A DNA stretch of 46,220 nucleotides, taken from assembly GCA_028706005.1 (NCBI GenBank), contig JAQWCI010000003.1, positions 1 to 46,220 of the forward strand, read 5' to 3'. This DNA comes from Lachnospiraceae bacterium (GTDB taxonomy: Bacteria > Bacillota > Clostridia > Lachnospirales > Lachnospiraceae). Positions 7,257 through 15,602 of the stretch are shown piece by piece (positions within the stretch are counted from its first letter, which is position 1; every line of letters starts with the position of its first letter). The translations under genes were made by a program, and so were the position numbers. The notes below the pieces were generated by a model. The model was not told the DNA's origin and ran no database searches. It saw only the letters and a program-made list of their open reading frames with translations.

Positions 7257-8114
7257 ATGGAAGTAAGAATAATAACTGATTCAGCAAGTGACATAACACA
7301 GGAACAGGCAGCGAAGTGGAATATATGCGTCCTGCCGCTCACTATCAGGTTTGGTTATGAAGAGTTTTCAGATGGCGTGACCATAGACAACGATATGTTT
7401 TATAATAGGCTCATTGAGACCGATATTATCCCTAAAACGAGTCAGGTAACTCCATTTGCCTATGAGCAGGCTTTCCGCGAGGCCATTGACACGGGCGACG
7501 AAGTGGTCTGCATTACCATTTCATCAAAGCTTTCCGGGTGTTGGCAGAGCGCCTGCATCGCGGCTGATGAAATAAAGAGCAGCAGAATCCACATTATTGA
7601 CACGATGACGGTCTGTGTCGCGGAAATGATACTTGTCGAGAGAGCTGTGCAACTGCGCAACAAATGTTTTGACGCAGGAAAGATTGCAAGTGAGCTTGAA
7701 AAATTAAAGAATAAAGTGCAGGTCATCGCACTGTTTGACACGCTGGAATACCTGAAACTAGGCGGAAGAATAAATGCCGCGACGGCTATTGCCGGAAATA
7801 TTCTCTCAATCAAACCTGTACTCTCGGTGCGGGACGGAGAAGTCACTGTCATAGGAAAAGCACGCGGTTCAAAGAACGGGAATAATATGTTGATGCAATT
7901 TGTTGGTGCGCACGGTGGAATTGATTTCACAATGCCATATTGTATTTCATGGACCGGGCTCTCCGATGTGATGGTAAGAAAATACATTGCCGACAGCCGT
8001 GCCCTGTATGAAGTAGATCCCGAGGATCTCCCGGTAAGGCGTGTAGGTCCGACGATTGGTGTCTATGCCGGGCCCGGAGCTTTCGCACTCGCTTTCTTTC
8101 CGATCGAAAATTAA
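7257..8114 (+). CDS. DegV family fatty-acid-binding protein
   Basis: DegV/FakB-type protein (285 aa). In Firmicutes such proteins bind a fatty acid and present it to the kinase FakA for phosphorylation. The N-terminal signature VRIITDSASDITQEQAAKWNICVLPLTIRFG and the KTSQVTPFAYEQAF and TISSKLSGCWQSACIAA motifs are plain; the threonine/serine residues there contact the lipid carboxylate in known structures. The C-terminal lid contains LEYLKLGGRINAATAIAGNILSIKPVL and ends GPTIGVYAGPGAFALAFF. Length is standard. FakA is not nearby, as is usual. It sits between marR and a YczE-like gene and is likely co-transcribed, possibly linking lipid signals to that regulator, though this is speculative. Confidence 0.93.
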   Translation: MEVRIITDSASDITQEQAAKWNICVLPLTIRFGYEEFSDGVTIDNDMFYNRLIETDIIPKTSQVTPFAYEQAFREAIDTGDEVVCITISSKLSGCWQSACIAADEIKSSRIHIIDTMTVCVAEMILVERAVQLRNKCFDAGKIASELEKLKNKVQVIALFDTLEYLKLGGRINAATAIAGNILSIKPVLSVRDGEVTVIGKARGSKNGNNMLMQFVGAHGGIDFTMPYCISWTGLSDVMVRKYIADSRALYEVDPEDLPVRRVGPTIGVYAGPGAFALAFFPIEN

Positions 8115-8144
8115 TCCATCCTATTATGAGAGGTAATATAATCT

Positions 8145-8780
8145 ATGAACGAAATGTGCAGGCGTGTCCTGATGACAATATCAGGAGTCATAATTGTAGG
8201 AATATCTGTTGGAATCTTCAGTTTTTCCCGGATGGGGCTTGATCCATTCATGGTTTTCGCGCATGGGACATGGATGCTGACGAAGCTTGATTTTGGCACT
8301 TATTATGTAATTCTGAGTGCAGTGATGCTCGTTGTAATATTCTTTGTAAACAAGCACAAGATAGGTCTTGGCACACTGATAAACCTGTTCCTCATCGGCT
8401 ATGTGACCGAGTTCTCAGAATGGGTAATGAACAGGCTCATACCTGATCCAGGTTTTGCAACACGCTTTGTTCTGCTTATTATCGCGATCGTGATCATGTG
8501 TTTTGCCTCAGCCCTGTACTTCACAGCAGACATGGGCGTTTCGACTTACGATGCCATTGCGATAACTATTTCAGAGCGAAAATCCAAATGGAAATTCAAA
8601 TACATCCGCATAACTACTGATCTCATCTGCGTCCTGATTGGCTGGTCGCTCGGCGCAACAGTCGGCATCGGCACGATTGTCACGGCCTTCTTTATGGGGC
8701 CGCTCATCTCCTTCTTCAACAAAACAGTGGCGGAACCCATGCGATATGGGAAGAATGGTAAAGGCGATAAAGAGCATTAG
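8145..8780 (+). CDS. YczE/YyaS/YitT-family membrane protein
   Basis: Integral membrane protein (211 aa) with about five or six hydrophobic segments. The family pattern is RVLMTISGVIIVGISVGIFSFSRMGLDPFMVFAHGTW near the N-terminus and a second similar half, ASALYFTADMGVSTYDAIAITIS, showing the internal GxDP / GVSTYDA repeat. Related proteins (YczE) have been linked to lipopeptide or membrane functions, but the biochemical role is unknown. A GAGAGG site lies eleven bases before the ATG. The stop codon overlaps the stop of the convergent AlkZ-related gene by four bases, leaving no room for an intergenic terminator. Confidence 0.85.
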   Translation: MNEMCRRVLMTISGVIIVGISVGIFSFSRMGLDPFMVFAHGTWMLTKLDFGTYYVILSAVMLVVIFFVNKHKIGLGTLINLFLIGYVTEFSEWVMNRLIPDPGFATRFVLLIIAIVIMCFASALYFTADMGVSTYDAIAITISERKSKWKFKYIRITTDLICVLIGWSLGATVGIGTIVTAFFMGPLISFFNKTVAEPMRYGKNGKGDKEH

Positions 8781-9511
8781 CGCCCCGTGCCCGCCAGTGC
8801 TTTTCGTATCTTTGCATCCGGCAGATCAGGATATCTGTCGCGCATCTTCGCGGCGATATGTTCAAATGATTCTTCCGGCGATTCACTGTATGCTGATGTA
8901 ACAAGCTCTCTCCCGAAAATATGCTCCGGCGTTGAAAGTATGGTTATCGCCCAGCCATAATTTTCTCCGCGTTTGTTTTGCCTCTGACGGAAATCACAGT
9001 CCGTCAGATACATTTGCATCTCGAGTTCGGTGAGTATGCCGTCGAAATTCTTCTCCCCGTTTTTGCCGAAATCTGCCCTGTGTTTGGCCTCATTTGAATA
9101 GAGCTCGGTCTCATCATCAAAAAGATCCATGATCTTCTTCTGCCTGTTGCCCGCGAGTTCTTCGTCCCATCTTGCATCGAAGTCATAGCCGTCCCTTCGG
9201 TAGTTCACGAACCGTGGCAGCCACTCTCTGGAGATAAAGCCGGCCCTCTTCTCGAAGAATTTTCCATATGCGATATTCCCCCTGCCTGCAATTATCTTGC
9301 GCCACTCCCAGGGATCATTCATTTCATCTCCGCTCCACCAGTAGTCCGGCAGTGTGCGCTCCTCAACAGAAAAGTCTGGAATATTCCCTGAGAACAAAGG
9401 CAGAAACCCCACCTCATTAACGTATGCCTCAAGTTCCCCGACAGTATGGAGGCAACACGGGTCACTCTCCTCCACGCCATGCATTATCCATTCGCCATTT
9501 TCTACTGACAT
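8777..9511 (-). CDS. AlkZ-related protein (winged-helix DNA glycosylase-like)
   Basis: Cytoplasmic protein of 244 aa. It resembles the clostridial proteins annotated AlkZ-related: NEVGFLPLFSGNIPDFSVEERTL, then WWSGDEMNDPWEWRKIIAGRGNIAYGKFFEKRAGFISREWLPRFVNYRRDGYDFD, and a later LTELEMQMYLTDCDFRQRQNKRGENYGWAITIL. The last segment resembles the winged-helix part of AlkZ/YcaQ interstrand-crosslink glycosylases. Whether it has glycosylase activity is not known; the catalytic Q-x-Q motif of AlkZ is not evident to me. GGGAGG precedes the ATG by five bases. It is a lone gene upstream of the MATE stop and overlaps the yczE-like stop by four bases. Confidence 0.65.
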   Translation of the reverse strand: MSVENGEWIMHGVEESDPCCLHTVGELEAYVNEVGFLPLFSGNIPDFSVEERTLPDYWWSGDEMNDPWEWRKIIAGRGNIAYGKFFEKRAGFISREWLPRFVNYRRDGYDFDARWDEELAGNRQKKIMDLFDDETELYSNEAKHRADFGKNGEKNFDGILTELEMQMYLTDCDFRQRQNKRGENYGWAITILSTPEHIFGRELVTSAYSESPEESFEHIAAKMRDRYPDLPDAKIRKALAGTGR

Positions 9512-9550
9512 AAAGCCTCCCGGGATAGTCTGTTCCCAATGCTTTCCGAT

Positions 9551-10915
9551 TCATAATTGTGTCGGTTTCCACTTCCATCTGATGAAGAAATATGTGACTT
9601 CTATAACGCAGCAACTCATCCACCCGACAGGGTATCCAAAGCCGACTATTGCAGGCGTATTTACCACAAAGTGTGTAACATAGTAAAGATAAATCTGTCT
9701 TATCAAAACAAATCCGATCAGCATGATAATCATAGGACCGGTCGAATCGCCGCGCCCCCTGAGTGCCCCCGCAAGCACATGATTGACGCAGTTGAACAGC
9801 AGGAAATAGACGTTTATACGAAGGAACATTGTGCCGAATTCGAGAACTTTACTGTCAGAAGTGAAAAGTCCCACAGTTGCCCCCGCAAAGATCCAGAGTG
9901 CCGTGGCAATGACTACCGTGATTCCAAGTGTGATACCGACAGCAATTCTTGTGCCGTCATTTTCTCGCTTGATCTTTCCGGCGCCCATGTTTTGACTGAC
10001 AAATGTGGTCGCCGCCATCGCCATGCTGCTCATCGGCAGCATTATGAACTGGTCAATCTTGTTGTAGCATCCCCAGCCCGCCATGCATGCTGATCCGAAA
10101 TAGTTTATATATGACTGGACAAAAACATTTGAAAAGGCCGTGATGACGGACTGTATTCCATTTGGCAGGCCTATTGCAAAGATTCGTCCCAGCATATCTC
10201 TGTTTATGCTCAGTTCCCGCCACACAAGGCGATAGACTTCTTTTGTCATCATCAACAGCATAAGGATCAAAACACATGAAATGAACTGGGAGATAATCGT
10301 TGCGATTGCGACTCCAGCGATTCCCATATGAAACCCGAGGACGAAAAGAAGATCCAAGAAGATATTCAGGACGCTCGTCAGAACAAGGAAAAACAAGGGT
10401 CTTATCGAGTCTCCGACAGCCCGCAGAATCCCGCTCCCCATGTTGTAGATAAGGAGTCCCGCAATGCCCGCAAAGTAAATTCTAAGATAGACAGTCGCTT
10501 CATCCATGACTTCATCCGGCGTTGCCATGAACCTCAGCATCGGTTCAACGCCCATTATACCTGCAACAGTAAACACCGCGCAGAAAACAAATGTGACAGC
10601 CATGGTCGTTTCGACTGCTTTGTGCAGGTTATTCTTGTCACCGGCGCCAAAATAGCGGGCTATGACCACGCCTGCACCTACAGAAAAACCGTTGAAGAAA
10701 AAAACGGCCATATTTATTATCATGGTCGTTGATCCAACCGCTGCCAGCGCCTGCGTTCCGACAAAATTGCCGACGACTATCGAATCTACGGTATTGTACA
10801 GCATCTGGAAAATATTGCCGAGCATAAGCGGAAGAGCAAATTGCAGGATCAGCTTTGCAATGTTCCCTTCCGTCATATCTCTCGTTGTTGATTTTGCACG
10901 TGATTTCATTTGCAT
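9551..10915 (-). CDS. MATE-family multidrug/organic cation efflux protein
   Basis: Twelve-helix membrane exporter (454 aa) of the MATE superfamily, expected to expel organic cations or other small molecules by Na+ or H+ antiport. The N-terminal half contains LILQFALPLMLGNIFQMLYNTVDSIVVGNFVGTQALAAVGSTT, the MATE signature. The second half repeats it as IFAIGLPNGIQSVITAFSNVFVQSYINYFGSACMAGWGCYNKIDQFIMLP. The QNMGAGK motif is also present. Length is standard. The ribosome binding site is weak, but an extended -10 promoter lies directly upstream. The substrate is unknown; there is no neighbouring regulator, although the AlkZ-related gene downstream may share the transcript. Confidence 0.93.
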   Translation of the reverse strand: MQMKSRAKSTTRDMTEGNIAKLILQFALPLMLGNIFQMLYNTVDSIVVGNFVGTQALAAVGSTTMIINMAVFFFNGFSVGAGVVIARYFGAGDKNNLHKAVETTMAVTFVFCAVFTVAGIMGVEPMLRFMATPDEVMDEATVYLRIYFAGIAGLLIYNMGSGILRAVGDSIRPLFFLVLTSVLNIFLDLLFVLGFHMGIAGVAIATIISQFISCVLILMLLMMTKEVYRLVWRELSINRDMLGRIFAIGLPNGIQSVITAFSNVFVQSYINYFGSACMAGWGCYNKIDQFIMLPMSSMAMAATTFVSQNMGAGKIKRENDGTRIAVGITLGITVVIATALWIFAGATVGLFTSDSKVLEFGTMFLRINVYFLLFNCVNHVLAGALRGRGDSTGPMIIMLIGFVLIRQIYLYYVTHFVVNTPAIVGFGYPVGWMSCCVIEVTYFFIRWKWKPTQL

Positions 10916-10950
10916 TATTGTGGACTTTCTGACATTGCTTTTCCTGGCTG

Positions 10951-10959
10951 ATTATAACA
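10951..10959 (-). promoter_or_regulatory. Extended -10 promoter for the MATE gene
   Basis: The minus strand reads TGTTATAAT, a full TATAAT with a TGn extension, 36 bases before the MATE start. The -35 region is poor, as allowed for extended -10 promoters. Confidence 0.5.
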
Positions 10960-10976
10960 CCTGACGTCCTTGATTA

Positions 10977-11960
10977 TCACTCCATCAACCACTTATAATC
11001 TTCATCCTGAAATGGAATAGCCGGTGTTTGGCATGCGTCAATAATATGCTCTGGTTTTGATGAACCAAACAACGGCACACATGCAAAATCCTGATGGTAG
11101 AAAAAGCCCATGACGACCTGTGTCACAGAACAATTGTATTTCTCCATTATCTGTGGAATTCGCCTGGCAATTCTTATATTGCCTTCAGTATAATAGGGGC
11201 TGTTCTTTACCCCTGCCTCTCCCTTCAGAATACATTTTTGGAAAAAGCCGCCACAATTACCCATATACGGCATTTCCAGGTTGTTTCTGTTATTTGTATG
11301 GTAAGAGTATGCATCTCCCTGGGTACTTCTCAAGGTGTCATCGTCAAACCCCTTAAAACACTTCACTCCGATATTAAGCAGACTCTGGTCTGCTACAAAG
11401 CCTCTATAATTATGGATCTTGCAATAATCATCTGCCGCTGACATTCTGTCAGCATCCCAATTAGAGCATCCGTAATATCTGATTTTTCCCGACTTTACAA
11501 ATTCCTCCATGGTGTCTATTTCTTCTTCCACAGGGATACTTCTATCATCTCTGTGATAAAACAAGATATCTATATGATCGGTCCGCAATTGCTTAAGGGA
11601 TCCATTCAGATCATCTGTCATATCCCTGCGTGACATTCTGCTTATATGCAAATCAGCACAGGCACTCGTCAAATCCGGGTGACCGCCTTTAGTCATTATA
11701 ATAACTTCATTGCGTTTTCCACTTTGCTCAAGCCAATCGCCTACTACACGTTCTGATCTTGCCTTTTCCCCCGGGATCCAGTCTGAATACACATGTGCCG
11801 TGTCTATAAGATTTCCGCCACATGAAAGATATGCATCAAAGATTTCATTTGCCTTTTCTCCGTCCCAGTCAATTCCTGCATTAACTGTCCCAAGTCCGAT
11901 CGGATAAACTGACAATTCTGTTCCCGGAATTTGTATTCTGTTCACTCTTTTTGATACCAT
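10977..11960 (-). CDS. Aldo/keto reductase (yesMN-linked)
   Basis: NAD(P)H-dependent oxidoreductase with the aldo/keto reductase TIM barrel. The start at 11960 (MVSKRVNRIQIPGTELSV) is chosen over 12005 because GGAGG lies nine bases upstream of it and it leaves a 20-base gap to yesN. The catalytic tetrad is visible: Asp 53 and Tyr 58 (LIDTAHVYSDW), Lys 91 (IIMTKGGH), His 136 (ILFYHRDD). The C-terminal cofactor-binding region contains CVPLFGSSKPEHI. Being the last gene of a yesM-yesN operon divergent from a sugar importer, it may reduce or oxidise an imported sugar or a glycoside intermediate, similar to YccK/IolS-type dehydrogenases; this is inference. Confidence 0.9.
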   Translation of the reverse strand: MVSKRVNRIQIPGTELSVYPIGLGTVNAGIDWDGEKANEIFDAYLSCGGNLIDTAHVYSDWIPGEKARSERVVGDWLEQSGKRNEVIIMTKGGHPDLTSACADLHISRMSRRDMTDDLNGSLKQLRTDHIDILFYHRDDRSIPVEEEIDTMEEFVKSGKIRYYGCSNWDADRMSAADDYCKIHNYRGFVADQSLLNIGVKCFKGFDDDTLRSTQGDAYSYHTNNRNNLEMPYMGNCGGFFQKCILKGEAGVKNSPYYTEGNIRIARRIPQIMEKYNCSVTQVVMGFFYHQDFACVPLFGSSKPEHIIDACQTPAIPFQDEDYKWLME

Positions 11961-11980
11961 ATCGTTTTCCCTCCGGCGCT

Positions 11981-13477
11981 TCACCTGCATTCCTGTCTTC
12001 CCCATGCACTTGGTGATTTGCCAGTATATGAATGAAATACACGGCTGAAATAGAATTGATCCTCATAGCCCACCATTCTGGAAATGTCCTTCAGATACAA
12101 TTCCGGGTTTTCAAGTATGATTTGTTTTGCCCTCTCCATTCTCATTTTTGTGAGCACCTGAACAAACGACATGTCAGCGTGTTTTCTAAACAAACGACTC
12201 ATGTATGCCTGTGAAACTGCAAACTCTTTGCATATATCCTGTGTGCTGAGCGGTGTTTCAAGATGATTCTCCATGAATTTCAGAATCTTTTCGAAATACT
12301 CATGCGAATCAGTTGTTACCTGATTGATACCCACTCCCAACAGAATATCATATGTTTCAATCAAACTTTCAGCAAGATCTGCCGCCGTAGTCGCAGTATA
12401 AAAAATATCTGAAATGGTCAGGCTGCTGTCCGACAACCTTATTTCATCCTTGTTGCTATACCTGCTGATTATGGAAACAATCACGTTCACGCAATGTTCT
12501 ACCCAAAGCTGTGAGCGTTTTTCGATCAGCCATGAGTGATGACAGGAGCGAATGGTTTTATGAAAATCAGTATAACGACGGTTATCCAGAAGATAACTGC
12601 ATGTATTATTCAGGTTCGCTGTGTCTTCCCTTGTAAGATTTATATCAGGAAAAGCCCCGGATTCCGAAATATCAATAGTCTGCGACAGACCCACGACACT
12701 GCTCAGGTTCAAAGCATGATACATGCTCTGTATGGCTTCAGGGAGTTCCGAAGTTGAATATTTCTCCGTACTGTAAATAATTGTACGATATCCGCTCACT
12801 CCTGAAAAAGCCTTTCCCCCAAGTTTATTGATAAAGGTAATCAAATCTTCAGTTACAGACTCTTCAGGAATCAGATACAGCCCTTCCATTTCGTCACGCC
12901 CATAGAAAGATATGAGTTCCTCCGGTGCTGAATAAATATTATGCTGGTTTGGATGATTACTGAATCTGGTCGGGAGTCCGTTATACCGAATTAGTGCAAT
13001 GTAATAAGCTGAATATGGAAGAAACCTCGCAACAATTTCATTATCAGTGTCAGTTCCATTGCATAAATCAGTAAGAATCAGTTTCTGCTTTTGATAATTT
13101 CGTTCATCCACCTTCGTGACAACAGCCTTTATTGAGCAGAGAAGATTAGTCGGTGTTATTGGTTTTAGCAGATAATCACTGACGCCATATGCGATAGCGC
13201 TTCTGGCGTATTCAAAATCTCTGAAACCGCTTATGAGAATAAAAAAACTATCAGGTGATATCTGCCCGGTTTCTTTTGCCAGGGTGAGGCCGTCAATTAC
13301 CGGCATGCGGATATCACTGATAATGAGATCCGGTTTATACTGCCTTATCAGCTCCAGCGCATCTTCCCCGTTTTCTGCCGATCCCACGATCTGGAAATCA
13401 GATCTGTTCTTTTCAATTATCTTTTTCACCATGTTTATGGCGACAGGCTCATCATCTGCAATTATTACTGTGTACAT
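11981..13477 (-). CDS. Response regulator with AraC-type DNA-binding domain (YesN-like)
   Basis: Two-component response regulator (498 aa). An N-terminal receiver domain (residues 1-120) has VIIADDEP, the phospho-acceptor in DLIISDIRMPVIDG and the Lys in YLLKPITP. A long central region without recognised motifs follows, then a C-terminal AraC/XylS double helix-turn-helix (CKEFAVSQAYMSRLFRKHADMSFVQVLTKMRMERAKQIILE...ISRMVGYEDQFYFSRVFHSYTGKSPSAWG). This is the YesN architecture, which in Firmicutes activates genes for extracellular polysaccharide use. Its kinase partner lies just upstream and the likely target is the divergent importer at 15603-18800. Confidence 0.95.
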   Translation of the reverse strand: MYTVIIADDEPVAINMVKKIIEKNRSDFQIVGSAENGEDALELIRQYKPDLIISDIRMPVIDGLTLAKETGQISPDSFFILISGFRDFEYARSAIAYGVSDYLLKPITPTNLLCSIKAVVTKVDERNYQKQKLILTDLCNGTDTDNEIVARFLPYSAYYIALIRYNGLPTRFSNHPNQHNIYSAPEELISFYGRDEMEGLYLIPEESVTEDLITFINKLGGKAFSGVSGYRTIIYSTEKYSTSELPEAIQSMYHALNLSSVVGLSQTIDISESGAFPDINLTREDTANLNNTCSYLLDNRRYTDFHKTIRSCHHSWLIEKRSQLWVEHCVNVIVSIISRYSNKDEIRLSDSSLTISDIFYTATTAADLAESLIETYDILLGVGINQVTTDSHEYFEKILKFMENHLETPLSTQDICKEFAVSQAYMSRLFRKHADMSFVQVLTKMRMERAKQIILENPELYLKDISRMVGYEDQFYFSRVFHSYTGKSPSAWGRQECR

Positions 13478-13509
13478 AGTTACCTCTCATGCCTGAGCGT
13501 AGTTTGCTT

Positions 13510-13530
13510 ATGCGACAGCTCTTGTCGCAT
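13510..13530 (-). promoter_or_regulatory. Hairpin between yesM and yesN
   Basis: ATGCGACA-GCTCT-TGTCGCAT forms a perfect 8-bp stem with a 5-base loop in the 69-base gap between the kinase stop and the regulator start. No T-run follows, so it may tune the ratio of the two proteins or be an mRNA processing site. Confidence 0.45.
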
Positions 13531-13546
13531 TGCGCATGCCCTTTAT

Positions 13547-15364
13547 TCACTCATATATTTGAATCAGAACTTCTGCACCGTGTCCCGGTGATTCATTGTT
13601 GCCAACCCTGAAAATCAGTTTTTTACTGTACAAAAGGTATAATCGTGCAAAGGTATTGGTAATACCCATTCCGCCTATCTGTTCCTCCAGACCTGTGCCC
13701 ATCCTAAGCAGATTGACCTTCAGATTTTCAATTTCGTTTGTCAGTTTATCAATTGTTTCCTGACTGAAGCCCTCGCCATTATCTCTTACCACTATCATCC
13801 AGTATGAGCCTCTTTCATCTGATCCGGTCGATCCGACAATGTCGAGCCTTATTGGTCCGCTGCTGCTCCCGAAACCATGAATAATTGCATTCTCCGCAAT
13901 CTGCTGCAATGTCATTTTTGGAAGCAGCATTTCACTTATAGCTTTATCTACAGCGATGCCGGCCTGGAACCTGTCGCCCCATCGTCCCTTAATCAGTTTG
14001 AAGTAATTATTCAGATTATTTATTTCATCATTTACACTGGCATACCGCATTTTGTTATCTGTAGAGTATCGTAGAATATTGGCCAGGCTGTCACAATAAT
14101 CACAGACAAGATCATCATCATCCTCAACGCCTCTGGCTGAAATGGTATTGAGCACATTATACAGAAAATGCGGATTGACCTGAGCCTGCAGTGTATCGAA
14201 CTGTGCCTGCAGACGAAGGAGATCTGCGGCTCTTTCATTTCGTATCGACTCATCAAGACGTGCCATCATAGCTTTATATGAATTCGTAAAAGCCCTTAGT
14301 TCATCTGATCCCGGATCATATGTTCTGACATCGTTACCTGAATCAGACAGATTATTAAGCGTAGTCTGCTCCATCAGATTCTGAATTTGTGAGACAGATT
14401 TCAAAACATCGCTCATAAACAAGCGCATCACCAGCAATGAAACAGCAAGATAAATACCTGTCGTGATAAATGGATATGGATTTATCCACTTCTCCAGGGC
14501 AAGCGCAATTGAACTTTTTTCAATAACAAGTACTGATATCGGGTATTCGTCCGAAACAGAAAGCGATATTATTTCCTTACCGTTTCCAAAATCCTGTTTG
14601 CTCACCAGATTTGTTTTGCCACTTACAATATCCCGGTATAATGCCGTATCAATCGACGTATCACTTTGGTATAGTATGTCTTCGTCATTCATATAAACTA
14701 TAATCTCATAATCCGCAGCATCCGAATGAAGCTCTGACAGATCTGAAGTAAGGTTTTCGACCTCAATATATCCCATATTTCCACCACGGATTCCCTTAAC
14801 CATTGAGAACACCTGTGGGTTTTGTGAATGTCCCCATTGGTCAGTATGTGGAGCGATCAGAATGTTTCTGCCCTTTGCATCATCCGCTTCATCAAGATAA
14901 TCTATATCATCCGGGTCAAACGATGACACAACGGTTGAATTGGCGGAGTTAAAACTTGAATATAAAATACCGTCTCGATTGTAGTAAATAGTTCTGTATG
15001 TATACTGACCAAGGTAATTGGCATGCATTCCAGTTGAAAGCTCTGATTTTGCTTTACTGAGATAATCCGGATCAATACTATGCCTCGATGCAAGGCTCAA
15101 TGTTCTGATATCGCTAAGCATGGAAGGACTTGAAAGTATATATTCTATAGCCGCATCCATGGTCGAAAGTGAATCGTTCAACTGATTACATATGCGATCA
15201 GATGTCTCAGCAAGGTGTACATCAACCTGATCTTCGATACGGCGTTTTTCTGAAAATGATGTTGTGAACCCAATGACAGCTGCCGAAATAGCTGTAAGAA
15301 TTAAGTACAGCAACAGTAGTTTTGATCCAAATCTCGATTTTGTTACGGATAAGCGTCTGCTCAT
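13547..15364 (-). CDS. Sensor histidine kinase (YesM-like)
   Basis: Membrane sensor kinase (605 aa). Two membrane segments (about residues 14-35 and 300-320) flank an extracellular sensor region of roughly 260 residues of Cache type. A HAMP-like stretch and a kinase of the LytS/YesM class (His_kinase + HATPase_c) follow. The phospho-accepting His lies in QAQVNPHFLYNVLNTI; ATP-binding boxes are LQQIAENAIIHGFG, VVRDNGEGFS and GGMGITNTFARL. The start has GAGGGG upstream. It probably senses an extracellular saccharide or a substrate-loaded binding protein and phosphorylates the YesN-like regulator encoded next, controlling the divergent importer operon. Confidence 0.95.
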   Translation of the reverse strand: MSRRLSVTKSRFGSKLLLLYLILTAISAAVIGFTTSFSEKRRIEDQVDVHLAETSDRICNQLNDSLSTMDAAIEYILSSPSMLSDIRTLSLASRHSIDPDYLSKAKSELSTGMHANYLGQYTYRTIYYNRDGILYSSFNSANSTVVSSFDPDDIDYLDEADDAKGRNILIAPHTDQWGHSQNPQVFSMVKGIRGGNMGYIEVENLTSDLSELHSDAADYEIIVYMNDEDILYQSDTSIDTALYRDIVSGKTNLVSKQDFGNGKEIISLSVSDEYPISVLVIEKSSIALALEKWINPYPFITTGIYLAVSLLVMRLFMSDVLKSVSQIQNLMEQTTLNNLSDSGNDVRTYDPGSDELRAFTNSYKAMMARLDESIRNERAADLLRLQAQFDTLQAQVNPHFLYNVLNTISARGVEDDDDLVCDYCDSLANILRYSTDNKMRYASVNDEINNLNNYFKLIKGRWGDRFQAGIAVDKAISEMLLPKMTLQQIAENAIIHGFGSSSGPIRLDIVGSTGSDERGSYWMIVVRDNGEGFSQETIDKLTNEIENLKVNLLRMGTGLEEQIGGMGITNTFARLYLLYSKKLIFRVGNNESPGHGAEVLIQIYE

Positions 15365-15602
15365 AACCCCTCATAATAACGATATTGATGATGTGCGTAT
15401 TCCCTGAAAGCATAGTATGCCTCTGATTCTGATACCATAATATAGTAAGTTCCGGATTTAAGATATTGCTGAATCGAATTCAGACATATTTGTCCATATC
15501 TTTTAGGGGATTTTCCATGTAAGTCATAGCCTTGAAATGATAGCTTAATAATATAAAGCGTTGCGATTGTGCAATGCAGACACAATTCCAAGGAGGAAAT
15601 GT

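Noticed and set aside
7460-7987. 175-aa minus-strand ORF
   Set aside because: Antisense of the DegV gene; no ribosome binding site or domain.
9557-10093. 178-aa plus-strand ORF
   Set aside because: Lies opposite the MATE gene; composition rich in His/Cys/Arg without any motif, as usual for antisense frames.
15365-15602. Search for a promoter of the second importer (TTGAAA at 15532 with TATAAA at 15552)
   Set aside because: The spacer is only 14 bases, so I do not report it; YesN-activated promoters may also lack a good -35.
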